Positions 10,205-22,260 of a stretch of 64,000 bases of DNA are shown piece by piece. Each line of letters starts with the position of its first letter. The stretch's first letter is position 1. A program made the position numbers and the translations under genes. The notes beneath the pieces are model-generated. The model did not search any database, was not told the origin of the DNA, and saw only the letters and a program-made list of their open reading frames with translations. This DNA comes from Zygnema cylindricum (lineage: Eukaryota; Streptophyta; Zygnematophyceae; Zygnematales; Zygnemataceae), in assembly GCA_037447655.1 (NCBI GenBank), contig JBBHKE010001856.1:631384-695383 (forward strand), read 5' to 3'.

Positions 10205-11439
10205 TTTTGTTGTTACCTGAACGATATATTGGGACAGCTCACCAATTGATGAGTGGTAATTATCGCTATCGATTGAATTGTGATAAGTTTTTATCTCGAT
10301 ACACAACACTAGTAAATATGCCTTCAACTCTTCAATTTGCGCCAAGGTGTTAAAAATCATTGAAAATCATCCACGTACAAAAAAATGTATTTTGATCCTC
10401 TTCTTCACCTTTCACATACACGTTAGATTCATAAACCGAACAAACAAATCCAAACTCTGTCAAAACTTTATATAAGCACATATACCAAGTTTTGGGCGCA
10501 TGTTTAAATCCGTACAGGAATTTCGAAGCCGCCATATTTTTTTTTCCATTGAAAACCCTCCTTTACGCGCCTTCATATAAACTTCCTCGTTAAGTCTTCA
10601 TTTGAGTGCGCGGTTTCGACTTCCATATGGTCCACATGCTTATTACCGACATTGACAATGACAAAAATTACTGACATCGACAATAACAAAAATCATCTGT
10701 AATGAATCAAATTTTATTACCGGAGCATATGTCTCCGTATCATCAATATCCCCATGTTGTTGAAACCCTTTACACACTAATCGAGCCTTGTGTTTCACAA
10801 GTTCACCCGATGCAACGATTTTAGTTATGAACACCCACTTAGCTTCAATTGTTGTTTTGTCTTTGTGTAGGCTTGCCTCCTCAAATGTACGATTATAGAT
10901 TATCGATTGAAGCTCATTCTCCCATGTCGATTTTCATTTCTCTTCCCAATTGCACGGTTTACGAGCTTTGGTGTCCGATTGTATAGTGATGGTTATAGAA
11001 GGAACTCAACCCCTTTGTCCACCAAAATATAATAATTAGATTTTTCCACATTTCCCTCTTTCCAATCAAATGAAAGTCGAGTCGGCTTCTTCCCCTTATT
11101 CTTCCTCATACTTCGTCGTGGCTCAAATTCCTTCTCCATCTCCGGTTCTCCTTCAATAATACCCGGTCCACTCGATTCGGAAGTCGGGATATTTTCGGGT
11201 GTCGGAAGACATTCGGGACTTTTCACTTTTTGAATCGCCTCCAATATTATCCAAATATAAGTTTTTGGAAAATTTTTACTTCCCCCTCTTAACATTGAAG
11301 GCCGATTTGGCTTAATGTCCGGATTTGAGACGTCAATATTGGGAAAATTAGTAATATTATACTTCTCACAAAAATCAAGACTCGAATTCCTCTTTGCCGA
11401 TCGAGAAATTGTAGATAAAAGGTCCTCGTGAAAATCCAT
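10205..11439 (-). pseudogene. pol: Element D: integrase/RT linker and reverse transcriptase of a different copia lineage
   Basis: Reading right to left, 11439-10993 encodes a 148-residue hydrophilic linker ending in EPRRSMRKNKGKKPTR, the usual region between integrase and RT. At 10834-10643 the copia RT block appears (HKARLVCKGFQQ, then ETYAPVIKFDS). At 10535-10350 comes the SLYGLKQAP-like FLYGFKHAPKTWY with SNVYV, and at 10360-10300 a degenerate DLGxLxYxLxIEI-like stretch. Frames are broken and the YVDD motif is not readable. It differs clearly from families 1-3, so it is a separate, older insertion. Neither LTR was found. Confidence 0.75.
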
Positions 11440-11742
11440 TCCTAATACAGACTAGAAAATACTTCAATTTCAACACTCGCGTTATTTTCTATCTACTTTT
11501 TCTTTCAACTCACACTTAATAACACAAAAAAAACAAACAATTAATTAATTTATTTTTTCTTTTTTTCTTTTCCTTTTCCTTTCATAAAAGTTTAATAAAG
11601 TACCCTCGTATTTGAAATAAGGTATTTGATTAATCGAAATAATAATTGCATCACACATTTTATTTTGCATGCCATTTTTCATAAATGCGGGTTTTTGGAG
11701 CAAGGATTTTATCCACCTCATCCCTTTTTCATCCGAGCAAAA

Positions 11743-12160
11743 TCAAGATTCCCACTTGCAGTTCAAACAGCCAGCTCCATCCCCAACCTGCAAGACATAC
11801 ACAGATGTTAACCCTTTTACAGGCACACCTTCATAAATGGCATCACTCCCATTAGTGTTGTTAAATCTATCACCCCCCAAATTTATACTTAAAACAAGAG
11901 TCCCCACTAAGTTCCTCATAAGATCTACGTCTTCCGTACTCATATTTAATCCATGACACTCACCCCATTTTTTGAACTTTCCTCTCTCTCTTCCATTGAT
12001 TTTTTTTTCTATTATCACTTTCTAATTTTATTTCCAATAAATATTTCTCCTCCCCTAAACCTTTCATTAAATATTCCTCTTCTCCCCTATCCTTTAAAAC
12101 CCCTCTAGATTTACTTCTTCCGTATCCTCGGAATCCGTTGAAGTCTTTTTTTCCGACCAA
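11743..12160 (-). pseudogene. pol: Element C RT tail and RNase H remnant
   Basis: The minus strand from 12160 reads GLGEEKYLLEIKLES, the counterpart of DLGEAKYILGIQVER in related RTs. Further left, at 11930-11750, it reads GTLVLSINLGG, then TNGSDAIYEGVPVKG and VLQVGDGAGC, matching GTRDLWLHLGG and the SDASYGDAP region of RNase H, with the first catalytic Asp kept. About 200 residues between these blocks are missing, and the 3' end of RNase H is not recognisable. The 11486-11742 stretch is low-complexity AT-rich sequence. Confidence 0.7.
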
Positions 12161-12489
12161 TTTTTTGTTTCGAAAATGTCTATAAAATTATCCTCATTAT
12201 GTTTAATTTTCCATTTTTCAATTATCGATCCTATATGTGACTATCTCATTTCTAAGTTATACTTTCTACGTTCGTTGGCATACTCATCATGTCAAACTCC
12301 CTCAAGTACCTCTCTTCCCTTTACTTTTGTAATGCCTCCAAAAGCACATTGTTGCTTTCGTGGAATTTCTGTGTACTTTTTTTCTCTTCCCCAAACTACT
12401 GATGTGAAGAAGCTCCAAAATTTCTTCATCCTCTTTCTCTTTTTCCCCTTCTTCCTCCTCATTCACATTCTAACTTCTATTTCTTCATA

Positions 12490-13480
12490 ACAAGGACACT
12501 CCTCCATATAGTGACCCGATTCCCTACAAAAGAAACAAACCCTTTTTTCAAAGCTCTCCCTTCTTTTCCTCTCCCTATTTTTCCACCAAAGTTCCGATAA
12601 GGTTTACCTTTGTCTTTCTTCCTCTCATCACGCTTCCGCTCGTCACCGTCGTTCCTCTCATCACGCTTCTTCAGTCAACACCAATTGTTAGTGCATTCAC
12701 CTTGTCACTTCCCCTACAAAGCTCCAAATTACTTTCCCTCACAAGAATTACCCCTATGATAATGCTCCATGTCCATGAGGAGCCATCCATTTCCTGTATA
12801 CGCTTAATGACGTTTTCATACTCATGTGGGAGTTTCATGATTAGTTTGTTAATCTATCTCTCCTCAGATTCTACATATCTTGCACTAGCAAACTCAACAT
12901 ATAACGCAACAATATCATTGCAAAACTCCATCATGCTACCGCCTTTATTAACATAGGCCTCTATTTCTTGTTTTACTAACTCTTGCCTTTGCATTGTCTC
13001 ACTCTTGTAAATCTGACTTAATGTTTGCCAAATTTCTGAAGACTTTGTAAGTTTTAAAAGAGTGATAGCTATGGAGTTAGACACATTTCTAAGTATGAGA
13101 TGTTTTGTTATAGTGTTTTTATACTCCCAAATTCTACTGTCAGTTTCTTCAGTTTTCGTTATAACCCCTACAAATGGGACCGTAGCCGAGAGCCTAGCCC
13201 CCCTCACCATAGGTGTTCCTTTTACTTTCTCCCCTATTTCCCCTTCTATGATAATGATTTTCCCTTCTCTTTCGTTACATCTTAATTCTAGTTGGTTTTC
13301 TAGGAAGCCCAAGATAAATCTTTATAGTGAGCTCTAACGAAGCCCGGTGGCGTACACCTCACTTGTCCCGAAACAATTCCCCATCAATGCTTTTCGAAAA
13401 GCAATCCCTCCATGATAAATCTACAATAACTGAAGTCTGTTCCATCAAACATATGCACCCTAGATGGTGGGCCCATAACT
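12490..13480 (-). pseudogene. gag: Element C gag
   Basis: The minus strand directly after the primer site encodes VMGPPSRVHMFDGTDFSY, the gag N-terminal motif of family 1. A frame of 152 residues (13312-12854) carries the central gag domain: KHLILRN, LTKSSEIWQTLSQIYKS, EAYVNKGGSMMEFCNDIVAL. At about 12545-12500 a zinc knuckle reads CFFCRESGHYMEEC. An acidic tail follows (12450-12410), like the acidic linker in other copies. Frameshifts separate these parts. The protein would form the particle and bind RNA; this copy is inactive. Confidence 0.8.
13466..13480 (-). other. Primer-binding site of element C
   Basis: On the minus strand AGTTATGGGCCCACC follows the LTR end. Fourteen of 15 bases pair with the plant initiator tRNA-Met anticodon arm GGUGGGCCCAUAACC, as recalled from known plant tRNA sequence. 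Confidence 0.75.
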
Positions 13481-14084
13481 TGAAACTCTATGGGGTCCAT
13501 TCCCCCGCAGCATTCGTAGATCCAAAGAAGCTTATCTAGTTAGTGCTGACCCCAAGTTAATACAAACCCAAATGATTGACCCCTTGACAATCAAAACCCC
13601 AATACAACTTCACCCTTGTGAAATAAGACTTTCTGTGTGCTCAGTTACACCACAGAATGCAAAGCTAGAATATGAGTTTTGGACACACTCACCCACTCTG
13701 ACTTTCCTTTACAAATTCAGCCACCGTGGCAGGAAAAGACTCTGACCCACAACACCCGTTTTGTAGCCTGGACTCCCATGAGTCTGCAGCCAAAGAATCT
13801 CTGAAAATGGTCAACAAAGTAAGTTATTATGGTTGCTCAAAGTTAGCCTTTTTATACAAGTGTGCTCTCAAAGAGAGGCGACTACCTACTAAATTTTTTA
13901 AGTCCTAACTTCCTCTCTAATCCCTTACTATTGACGTACGCACTTATTGCAATATTTTACACTACATAAAGGTACAGGTATCGGAGTACTTTTTGTATGA
14001 CCATTGAACAATATGGCAAAAAATCGACACATGCCATATCCAGATTCGTTTCTCAAATCCGTGGAGATAACGCAAGCCAATGTG
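13481..14084 (-). repeat. Truncated 5' LTR of element C (family 1)
   Basis: This reads as a divergent family 1 LTR: the CCTGGACTCCCATGAGTC block near 13766 and the TAAGTCCTAAC box near 13900 match element A's LTR. It stops after about 600 bp, where the family 2 LTR of element F starts. Confidence 0.75.
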
Positions 14085-14626
14085 GTTGTTTTTTTCCATA
14101 GCCTATTTCAGCCATGGATTACCTTCTAAAGCACCACAGACTACCCCTCAAACAGCTGTGTTTCAGACAGCACAGATTACTCCACAATAGATAAAATACC
14201 CTCAAACTGCAACAATACGGAGTATACTATAGAAACTGTAATCTCTCTAAGTTACAGCCAAATCCACCTAGGAATCTAGAAGATATAAGCTCCATATTTT
14301 CACAAAAACAGCAAACAACCTCACAAACTAATCACTTAGACCTCGCACTGAATTTTACAGAGATAACAGAATGGAATGAAAATGTACACACATATAGGTT
14401 TAACATCATAGAATAACTTCACAAAGTGTCACATGAAAGCACCAAACAGGGTGATCTCACCAAGAGGTCAAAGATGCAAAAAACAATTTGCCATTGCTTT
14501 GATAAACATGACTATGATGATGAGAATAAACTAAGTCGTATAATTTATAAACTCACGCTCACTACTAATTGTACGGAGGCATACCATCCGTACACTAACT
14601 ACTAGCTACCTCTATAAATGTTAGTA
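14085..14626 (-). repeat. Element F 3' LTR, left piece
   Basis: CCATAGCCTATTTCAGCCAT and what follows match 35964-36500. The first bases are disturbed by a T run (GGTTGTTTTTTTCC for TGTTGTCC). The piece carries CTAAGTCGTATAATTTATA at 14531-14549, the shared TATA module on the minus strand. It is interrupted at 14626 by the composite. Confidence 0.85.
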
Positions 14627-15693
14627 TGTAGAAATTGATGGTTATTTTAGTATTTTGTAGGTCTAAAATATAATGTAGAAAAGAAGCCGAGGCAATCTGC
14701 CTCTCACTCCTCTCTTCAACTCCCACACTTGTTGCAGTCACTAAAAGTTGGAGAGTAAGCTAGAGCCATAACTACCTAGGCTATATTGAGGTTTACAGGA
14801 AATAGATTAGTTGATTTAAGGATTAATAGTTTCTTTACCAAAAAGAGGTGTCACATCCAGGATTTGATCATAGTACTTGTCGTCAAATAAATCCGCCGGT
14901 AGCCAATAGAGTTATCCATTAAGTCTACGACTAGAGTTACGCACTATAGGGTTTGTTATTTATTTAAATAGTGCCACGTAGGAAAATTCATTTAACGGCA
15001 ACTGTTTTTTCGAGATACATAGATTCAGTTATGTAAAAGTACGGAATACTGTTTGGATAAGAAAAGAGTACCGCGCATTTGTTCCTTTAAACGAAACAAA
15101 TACTGCGCATTATTTATGACAGCTACGATTGAAATCTGCATTCAATCGGAATGCCGAGAAGAATGCCGAGATCGCGGAAGAGCATCTCGGTGGTTTGTGG
15201 TCATCACCACATCAGATGACACGTGTCACAACTACATTGGATCACGGCAACTTCGCGAATTATGGGATTGAATCCGGATATGATATGTGTCGACATTTAG
15301 GCTATGTCATACAATATTCGTATAGGAATTACACCAAAAGTTGTACTTTTGTGTACGGTAGTGTAATATGATTGGTGCCGTACATCAGTAGATAGAGTTT
15401 TAGAGAGAGATAGGACTTAGAAAAAATTGGTAGATAAGACCCTCTCTCCCAGAGAGCTTCTGTACAAAAGGTCAACTTTCACCCTCCATAACTTACTGCT
15501 AAAGAGAGCATATTCAGATATTCTTTTTGCTATCGACTCAAGGGGGTCTTACTTTCATAAGGGTGAAGGCGGTCAGAGTTTTTGTTTGCCAAGGTGGCAG
15601 TTATTCTTGCCGAAATACAAAGGAGTCAGGGTTATCTTAGAGGCTTCGTATGAGCTGTCTACTCTGAGGACCTATGGAGGTCTCAGAGTTAAA
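14627..15693 (+). repeat. Composite LTR 1 (5' LTR of unit E)
   Basis: TGTAGAAATTGATGG begins directly after the target copy TAGTA, and the LTR runs to GTCTCAGAGTTAAA. It is about 1067 bp. GTACGG cores lie at 15038, 15354 and nearby, and ATAGGACTTAGAAAA at about 15410. The terminal CA is eroded to AA. Confidence 0.87.
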
Positions 15694-16822
15694 AGTTATG
15701 GGCCCACCATCAAGGGTGCCGATATTCAATGGAGTTGGATTCATATACAGGGAAATTATGATGACAAGAGCTCTATGTGAGAAACGCTTTTTGAGAATAC
15801 TCAGTGGACGAGTGAGGCGTCCATCAAGTCTTGGGATACCTCTAGGGTTTACGCATCGCAGATTCACTAGAAATGCAGATTCATCTTCAACGAAGAAGAC
15901 AAAGGAAGGGGAGGTGGTGGACAAAGGAAAGGAGAAGGACACGGTCACACCAATAGAAACCAGTTCGGCATTCATGTCTTCTACTCCGAGGAAAAAGGAG
16001 AATGATATTGATGCCTTGGACTACAACAATATGGCGGCAAAGCACTTCATCCTCTGCTATATTACTCAAGGGCTTGCATCTTTTGATTTGCAGGTAGAGA
16101 GGGCATCCGATCTTTGGGTGGCTCTCATAGAGATGTATCGAAGTGGTATGATTCAACATCAACTGTTGGCTAATGAGAAAATTAAGGAGTTTGTATACAA
16201 AGGGGGGAAGATATTGGATTTTTGCAATGAGCTTGCTACACTTTTCATGGAACGGGAGAGTGCTAGAAAAGTATTTAGCGAAAAAGAAAAGGTTAACTGT
16301 TTACTGATGAAGTTACTGGATGAGTTCGAGAATATAGTCAACCGTGTGCATGACTTAGAGGACTCAAGTAGATTTGTAATTTAGTGGTAGGGATGATTCT
16401 CGTTGGGGAATATACGATTGAGATCAGAAGGGGAGGAAAGACTGGGCAAGCTTTGGCAGTTGTGACTGATTCGAGGAACAATGATTCCACGAAACAGGTT
16501 GGAAATTATCGAGGGGAGGGGCAGAAAAATCAGACGGAGGAGTTCTGACCATGAACTTCCAAGGGTTTGTGTCATTTTTGTAAAAAACCCGAGCACTATA
16601 TGGCGGAGTGCACTAAGCTAACCGAGCTTCAGTTAAAAGAGGGGCAGACCGGTGGTACCCCAAGAGGAAAGAAAAAGGCCCTTGTGACACAAGTACATGA
16701 GGTGGAATCGAAAGACGAGGACGATGAGCTCCTATTGGATGAGGAAATGGAAGAGACAAACGAGGTAGAAATTCCACGAAAGCAGAAATGTGCTTTCGGT
16801 GGATTGAAAGGTGAAGCACGTT
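15674..16822 (+). pseudogene. gag: Unit E gag
   Basis: The ATG at 15674 lies inside the LTR, and the frame crosses the LTR end and primer site as MEVSELKVMGPPSRVPIFNG. The gag core follows: MAAKHFILCYITQ, ASDLWVALIEMYRSG, FVYKGGKILDFCNELATLF, VNCLLMKLLDEFENIVNRV. A one-base loss near 16366-16376 shifts the frame before the stop at 16382. In the next frame a zinc knuckle (CHFCKKPEHYMAEC, about 16570-16611) and an acidic stretch (16711-16760) are kept. A TAG at 16822-16824 replaces a Trp codon at the protease boundary. Length and order match element M's gag. Confidence 0.88.
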
Positions 16823-16824
16823 AG

Positions 16825-18400
16825 ATTGTTGATTCAGGTGCCTCTATCCACATGTGTAAGGATAAACGCCTATTCACTAAGATAAGAAAGATTCCTACCG
16901 TAGAGATGGAGAACGGGGATGGGAGGATAGTCACTACTACTCTTGTAGGATTGGTAGATCTAAAAATATTAGTAAAAAGGAAAAACATCCATAGTTACAT
17001 TCTCCAATGTATTGTTTATTCCAGAGCTGAACAAAAACCTTATCTCTACATCTATATTAGATGATAAGGGTTTTAATACTAGCACAAGGAAAGGAGTCTT
17101 TACTACTAGTTTTGAGGAGGAAATCTATTTCACTACTAAAAAAGGTAGCTAAGGGATGTTTAGGGCTGATTTTAAGCAATGAAAAAAAGAAACTTTATTA
17201 TGCTGGTGTTCACGATATAAAGATGTGGCATAGGAGGCTTTGGCATGTGAATCTAGTCCGCTAAAAGAGATCAAAAAGATGGGAGTGGTGGAAGGGATTC
17301 AGTTCGGTGAGAGTGAGAATCTAAGTGATTCTAGTGGATGTGCTCAAGAGAAAGCACATAGATTTTCCTTATCCGAAACAACTAGCTATAAGGGAGAAAA
17401 AATTATAGATTTAGTACACACAGATATTTGGGGACCGGCTAAAGTTTCTTCACCAGGGGGGAAGAGATTTATGATGACTATAACTGATGATTGGTCTCGG
17501 TATTCCAGGGTGTATTTTTTGAAAAACAAGTCTGGAGCTCAAGATTGTTTTAGACAATATAAAGCATGGAGCGAAAAACTCCTTGAAACTCCAATCAAGA
17601 GAGTAAAGAGTAACAATGGTGGAAAGTATACTTCCAACCAGTTTGAGGATTTTCTACGGGAAGATGGAGTTCAACACCAAAAGTCAGTTCCAGAAAACTC
17701 GGAACAGAATTGGGTAGCTGAACGATTAAATAGGACACTAAGTGATAGTGTTAGAACTATGTTGTCAGATAAGAATATAGGAAAAAGGTTTTGGGCAGAA
17801 GCAATGAACCGTGTTAATTACCTCAAAAATAGAGTTCTTACTTCAACTATAAAAGATCAAACACCTTATGAGAGATTGACAGGCCGGAAACCAGACATAT
17901 CTCACTTAAAGGTTTTCGATAGTCAAGTATTCAGTCTAGATACAGATCGGTCTAATTGGAAGCTAGATCTTAAAGGAAAACCCGGATACTTATTAGGATA
18001 TGATGAGGATGTTAAAGGATGTAGAGTTTATGATCTAAAATGGGAAGATATAATCTTAGTAAAGCATCTAGTAGTTATGGATGAAGGAAAGTCTATGGAT
18101 CCCTTCAAATATACAAAGTCAGTAAAAATTAGATTTGAGTCAGAAAATTTCGATGACTTTGAGCTTCCTAACTATCCAGGTTTTAGAGAAGATGACATTC
18201 TTGCAGGTAAAAATCAGACCGAAAAGGACTCGGCTGTGGAAACTCCAGTGACAACTCTACTCGAAGCAGAAGATGTGGTGGAAATTGATTCGGAATTAAA
18301 GGATAGCGGAGAAGCTGAGATTGTTCGAAAGAATCCACGAGAACCATCTATTCTAACCACATATTTTGAGGGGGGAAGGAGAAGTAGCAAAAAATTGTAA
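16825..18400 (+). pseudogene. pol: Unit E protease and integrase
   Basis: The protease motif reads VDSGASIHMCKDK at about 16828-16866. An A insertion in the AAAAAGGAAAAA stretch near 16975-16985 shifts the frame, and GGTAGCTAAGGG at 17144-17155 adds a stop; unit G shares both. Integrase is open from 17240 to 18400: CSGCAQEKAHR, HTDIWGP (first catalytic Asp) and the SNNGGKYTS block, where the second catalytic Asp is Asn. EQNWVAERLNRT keeps the Glu. The KVFDSQVFSLDTDRSNWKLD C-terminal block follows, ending at a TAA in the linker. With Asp changed to Asn, integrase would be inactive. Confidence 0.88.
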
Positions 18401-20030
18401 GAAAAACAGGTCAATAACAAGGTAACAAAACTATCTCATCAAGATGAACATCAAACTTATGGAGAGGCGATGACTTGTCTTGAAAGGAACCGGTGGAAGA
18501 CAACCATCAACGAGGAGATGGCCTCAATTATGGCAGCAGATACTTGGGAGCCGGTGGATTGTCCTCCTAACCGAAAACCAATTGGTTGTAAGTGGGTTTT
18601 CAAATTAAAACTGATCCCAGATAACACCATTGAGCGTTACAAAGCCGATTAGTGGCAAAAGGATTTACATAGAAAGAAGGAATCGACTACAAGGAAACCT
18701 TTGCCTTGGTCGTAAGATGTCCCTCGGTCGGCATACTTCTAAGTGTGGGAGCAGCGGAAGACATGGAAGTGCACCAGATGGACATCAAGACAACTTTTTT
18801 GCATGAAGAATTGGAAGAGGAGATCTTCATGCGACAACCCGAAGGATTTGTGGAGGAAGGAGAGGAGAGTAAGGTATGTCGGCTGATTAAAACTCTTTAT
18901 GGTTTGAAACAGGCCCCTCGAAAGTGGAATAACAAGCTTGATGAGTTTCTTACCGGTCTGGGATATATCCGGATTGGCTCAAATCACTCAATCTATGTTT
19001 TTGAAGATGAGCAAGGTGTTATATTTAATGCAATTTATGAGATGATTTGCTTCTTTTAAGGAAATCAATGGAAAAAATTAATATACTGAAAATCAATTTT
19101 AAAAGGAGATTTAAAATGAAGGATAGCGGGGAAGCAAAATATATTTTGGGAATTCTAGTAGAAAGAGACCCAAAAAGAAAGATTATAAGATTGACTAAAA
19201 AGAAAGCAATAGGGAACAAGTTGGAAAAATTTCAGATGGATAAAGCTAATAGTTGTACAACTCCAATGGATTAAAGAAGGGAAGTGAGGGGAGTGAGGAA
19301 GAAGGAGTCTTAGTCTTAAACGAGGAATTAAGTCCTGAAGAACAGAAATTGATGCAGACTATTCCTTACAAAGAAGTAGCGGGAAGCCTAATCTATTTTA
19401 TGAATTATACCAGGCTGGATTTAGCTGTAGCTGTAGGAGTGCTGAGTTGAAGTTTACATGCTCCCACTAAGAAGGATTGGGAGGCAGCTAAGAGAGTCCT
19501 TAGATATTTGATAAGAACTAGGGATATATGGTTGCATTTGGGTGGGGAGAATACTGACATCACTACTTGGAGTGGATCTAGTTATGGTGATGCTATGATG
19601 AGGAGATGTACTTCTGGATATGTATTATATGTGGGTGATGGGGCTTGCTGTTGAAGTAGCAAACAAGAAAAAAATATTGCTCAGTCCACCATGTAGGCTG
19701 AGTATATGGCCTCTTGCTCTGCTGTAAAAGAATTGATGTGGGTCAAGTCTTTGCTTAGTGAGCTTGGTCACCTTAAGAGTGGTGTGTTGATTTTTTTTTG
19801 TGATAATCAGGTAGTGATCGCTATTTCTGCAAATTTTAAATATCATTTTAAAGCCAAACACATGGACATTAGACTCAACTTTGTTTGATAAAAAGTAGAA
19901 AACATAATAATCAGTTAAGAGTACTGGCTTGATAGCAAGATGGTAGGAGATATGATGACCAAACATGTGCCTTCCCTTAAGCTAATTTTTGTGCAAGGAG
20001 AAGTGTGGTTTGAAATTAAAGAGTGACTAG
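18401..20030 (+). pseudogene. pol: Unit E reverse transcriptase and RNase H
   Basis: RT begins with YGEAMTC, a KTTINEEMASIMAADTWE block and CKWVFKLKLIPDNT. A one-base deletion near 18643 (AAAGCCGATTAG) and TTTACATAG for a Gln codon follow; both lesions recur in unit G. The EVHQMDIKTTFLHEE, LYGLKQAPRKWNN and YIRIGSNHSIYVFED blocks are readable. The catalytic YVDD is destroyed by a one-base loss (TATGAGATGAT, 19036-19046). RNase H from about 19560 keeps CTSGYVLYVGDGACC and KHMDIRLNFV but has several stops. The reading ends at TAG 20028-20030, followed by the purine run AAAATAAGGGGAG. Confidence 0.86.
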
Positions 20031-20043
20031 AAAATAAGGGGAG

Positions 20044-21140
20044 GGTAGAAATTGATGGTTCTTTTAGTATTTTCTAGGTGTAAAATAAAGTTTAGAAAAA
20101 AGAAGCCGAGGCAGTCTGTCTCTAACTTCTCTCTCCAACTCCCACACTTAATGCAGTCACTGAGAAGTTGGAGAGGAAGCTAGTGCCGTGGCTGCCTATG
20201 CTATCCAGAGATTTACGGGATAGTAAAGTAGTTGATTTACTAAAAGGTAAGTTGTCGCTTAGAAGATTTGATCTTGGTACTAACGGATAGGTAATGGCGC
20301 CGGTAGCTGGTAGCCTCATCTATTTAGTCTAGGATTAGTGGTAGACGATATATGGTTTAATAAATATATAAACGTTGATTAGTGGTAGACAATATAAGGT
20401 TTATTAAATATATAAACATTAACATATAGGCTAATTCATTTAACGGCAACTATATACGGGATACATAGAGTCAGTTTTGAAAAGTACGGATTACGAGTAC
20501 AAAGAATAAATAAGTACCGCGCATTTGTTTCGATAGCGAAACAAATACATCGCAAAAATATATAACGGCCATGATTGAAATCGGCATTCAATCGGAGGGC
20601 TGGAAAGAATGCCGAGATCGTGTAAGAATATTTCGGCGGTTTATGGTTGCTGCCATATCGGATGACACATGGCACAAAGACATTGGATTTCGGCATCTCC
20701 TGGGATTACGGAAATGAATCTAGAAAAGACACGTGTCGACATTTTGGTCATGTCGTACAATGTTCGTACATAAAGTACACCGGCTGCTGTACCTTACTGT
20801 ACGGTACAGTAATATAATTGGTGCCATACGTCAGTAGATAGAGTTTTACAGAGAGATAGGACTTAGAAAATTTTTGGTAGATAGCACCCTCTCTCCCAGA
20901 GAGCTTCCGTACAAAAGGTCAACTTTGACCCTCCATAACTAACTGCTCACGAGAGCAAATTCACAGATTCTTTTTCCTATTGACTCAAGGGAGTCTTGCC
21001 TTCACAGGGATGAAGGTGGTCAAAGTTTTTTTTTGCTAAGGTAGCAGTTATTTTTGCTGAAAGACAAAAGGGTCAGGGTTATCCTAGAGGCTTCGTGTGA
21101 GCTGCCTACTCTGAGGTCCTACTGAGGTCTCAAAGTTGCA
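20044..21140 (+). repeat. Composite LTR 2 (central, shared by E and G)
   Basis: It starts GGTAGAAATTGATGG (TG eroded to GG) after a polypurine tract and ends CTCAAAGTTGCA before the primer site of unit G. At about 1097 bp it is longer than its neighbours because of a 44-bp tandem duplication at 20333-20420. Its sequence around 20080-20520 differs from LTRs 1 and 3, which agree with each other there. Confidence 0.87.
20333..20420 (+). repeat. 44-bp tandem duplication in composite LTR 2
   Basis: Two units, 20333-20376 and 20377-20420, both start GATTAGTGGTAGAC and end AATATATAAACRTT. They differ at a few sites. Composite LTRs 1 and 3 lack the duplication. Confidence 0.9.
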
Positions 21141-22260
21141 AGTTATGGGCCCACCATCTAGGGTGCCCATATTCAATGGAGCTGGCTTCATATACTCGGA
21201 AAGTAGGATTACAGGAGCTCTATGTGTGAAACGGTTTTGGGGAATAGTGAGTGGACGAGTGAGAAGTTTATCCATTCTTAGATTACCTCTAAGGTTTACA
21301 ACAGTCATATTCACTAGAGATGTAGATCCATCTTCAACATAGGAGACGAAGGAAGGAGAGGTGGTGAACAAAGGAAAGGAGAAAGAGAGGACCACACCAA
21401 TAAGAATTGGTTCGGCATTCATGTCACCTATTCCGAGGAACGAGGAGAATGATACTAATACAAGGAACTTCAACAATATGGCGCCAAAGCACTTCATCCT
21501 CCGCCAACTTACTCAAGAACTTGCATGTCCTCATTTGCAGGTAGAAAGGGCATCTGATCTTTGGAAGGCTCTAATATAGATGTACCGAAGTGGTACGATT
21601 CAACATCAACAGTAGGCTAATCAAAAAGTTAACGAGTATGTATACAAAGGGGGGAAGATGTTGGATTTTTGCAAGGAGCTTGCTACACTTTTCATGGAGG
21701 TAGAGAGTGCTGGAAAAGATTTTAGTGAAAAAGAAAAGGTTAACTGTCTACTGATGTTGTTACCCGATGAGTTCGAGAACATAGTCAACTATCTACAGGA
21801 CTTGCCAGACTCAAGGTGGATATGGAACTCAATGGTAGGAATGATTCTCGTTTGGGAGAATACAATTGAGGTTTAAATGGGAGGAAAGACTAGGCAAGCC
21901 TTGGCAGCTAGGACTGATTGGAGGAACAAGGATTCCCGAAGACCGGTCAGAAATTACGGAGGGGGGGGGTAAAAAAATTAGACCGATGAGTTCGGACTAA
22001 AGGCTCCCAAGGGTTTATGTCATTTATTTAAGAAACCAAGGCACTATATGGCAGAGTGCACTAAGCTAAGCGAGCTTTGGTTAAAGGAGGGGCAGACCGG
22101 TGGAACCACGATAGAAAAGAAAAAGGCCCTTCTGACACAGGTACATTAGGTGGAATCAAAGACGAGGACGATGACCTCCTATTGGATGAGGAGTTGGAAG
22201 CGACAAACGAGGTAGAAATTCCACGAAAGCAGAAATGTGCTTTCGGTGGATTGAAAAGTG
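21141..22260 (+). pseudogene. gag: Unit G gag
   Basis: The usual LTR start codon has become ACT (21122-21124), but VMGPPSRVPIFNGAGFIYSE follows over the primer site. The gag core is readable: MAPKHFILRQLTQELA, ASDLWKALI, then a stop for Glu at 21578, the KGGKMLDFCKELATLF block at about 21646, and DEFENIVNYLQDLPDSRW. The zinc knuckle region near 22015-22060 has lost its second Cys (CHLFKKPRHYMAEC). An acidic linker (22155-22200) and the QKCAFGGLK motif end gag. Stops and frameshifts leave it inactive. Confidence 0.85.

Larger units (their letters stand above)
11449..14084 (-). mobile_element. Element C: internally deleted family 1 copia element
   Basis: In minus orientation the order is 5' LTR (14084-13481), primer-binding site (13480-13466), gag (13465 to about 12490), then a jump to the end of RT and RNase H (about 12160-11743), a purine-rich 3' end and 27 bases of 3' LTR (11475-11449). 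Protease, integrase and most of RT are missing. The 5' LTR is truncated on the right where element F's LTR begins. Confidence 0.75.

Noticed and set aside
11626-12490. Plus-strand frames at 11626-11811 and 12176-12490 as genes
   Set aside because: They are antisense to element C gag and RNase H remnants and have pyrimidine-rich, low-complexity composition.
15053-15371. Open frames inside LTRs (also 25233-25645, 32303-32614, 54023-54322)
   Set aside because: Similar frames recur in LTR copies only because the LTRs are homologous; they are interrupted differently and have no domain.
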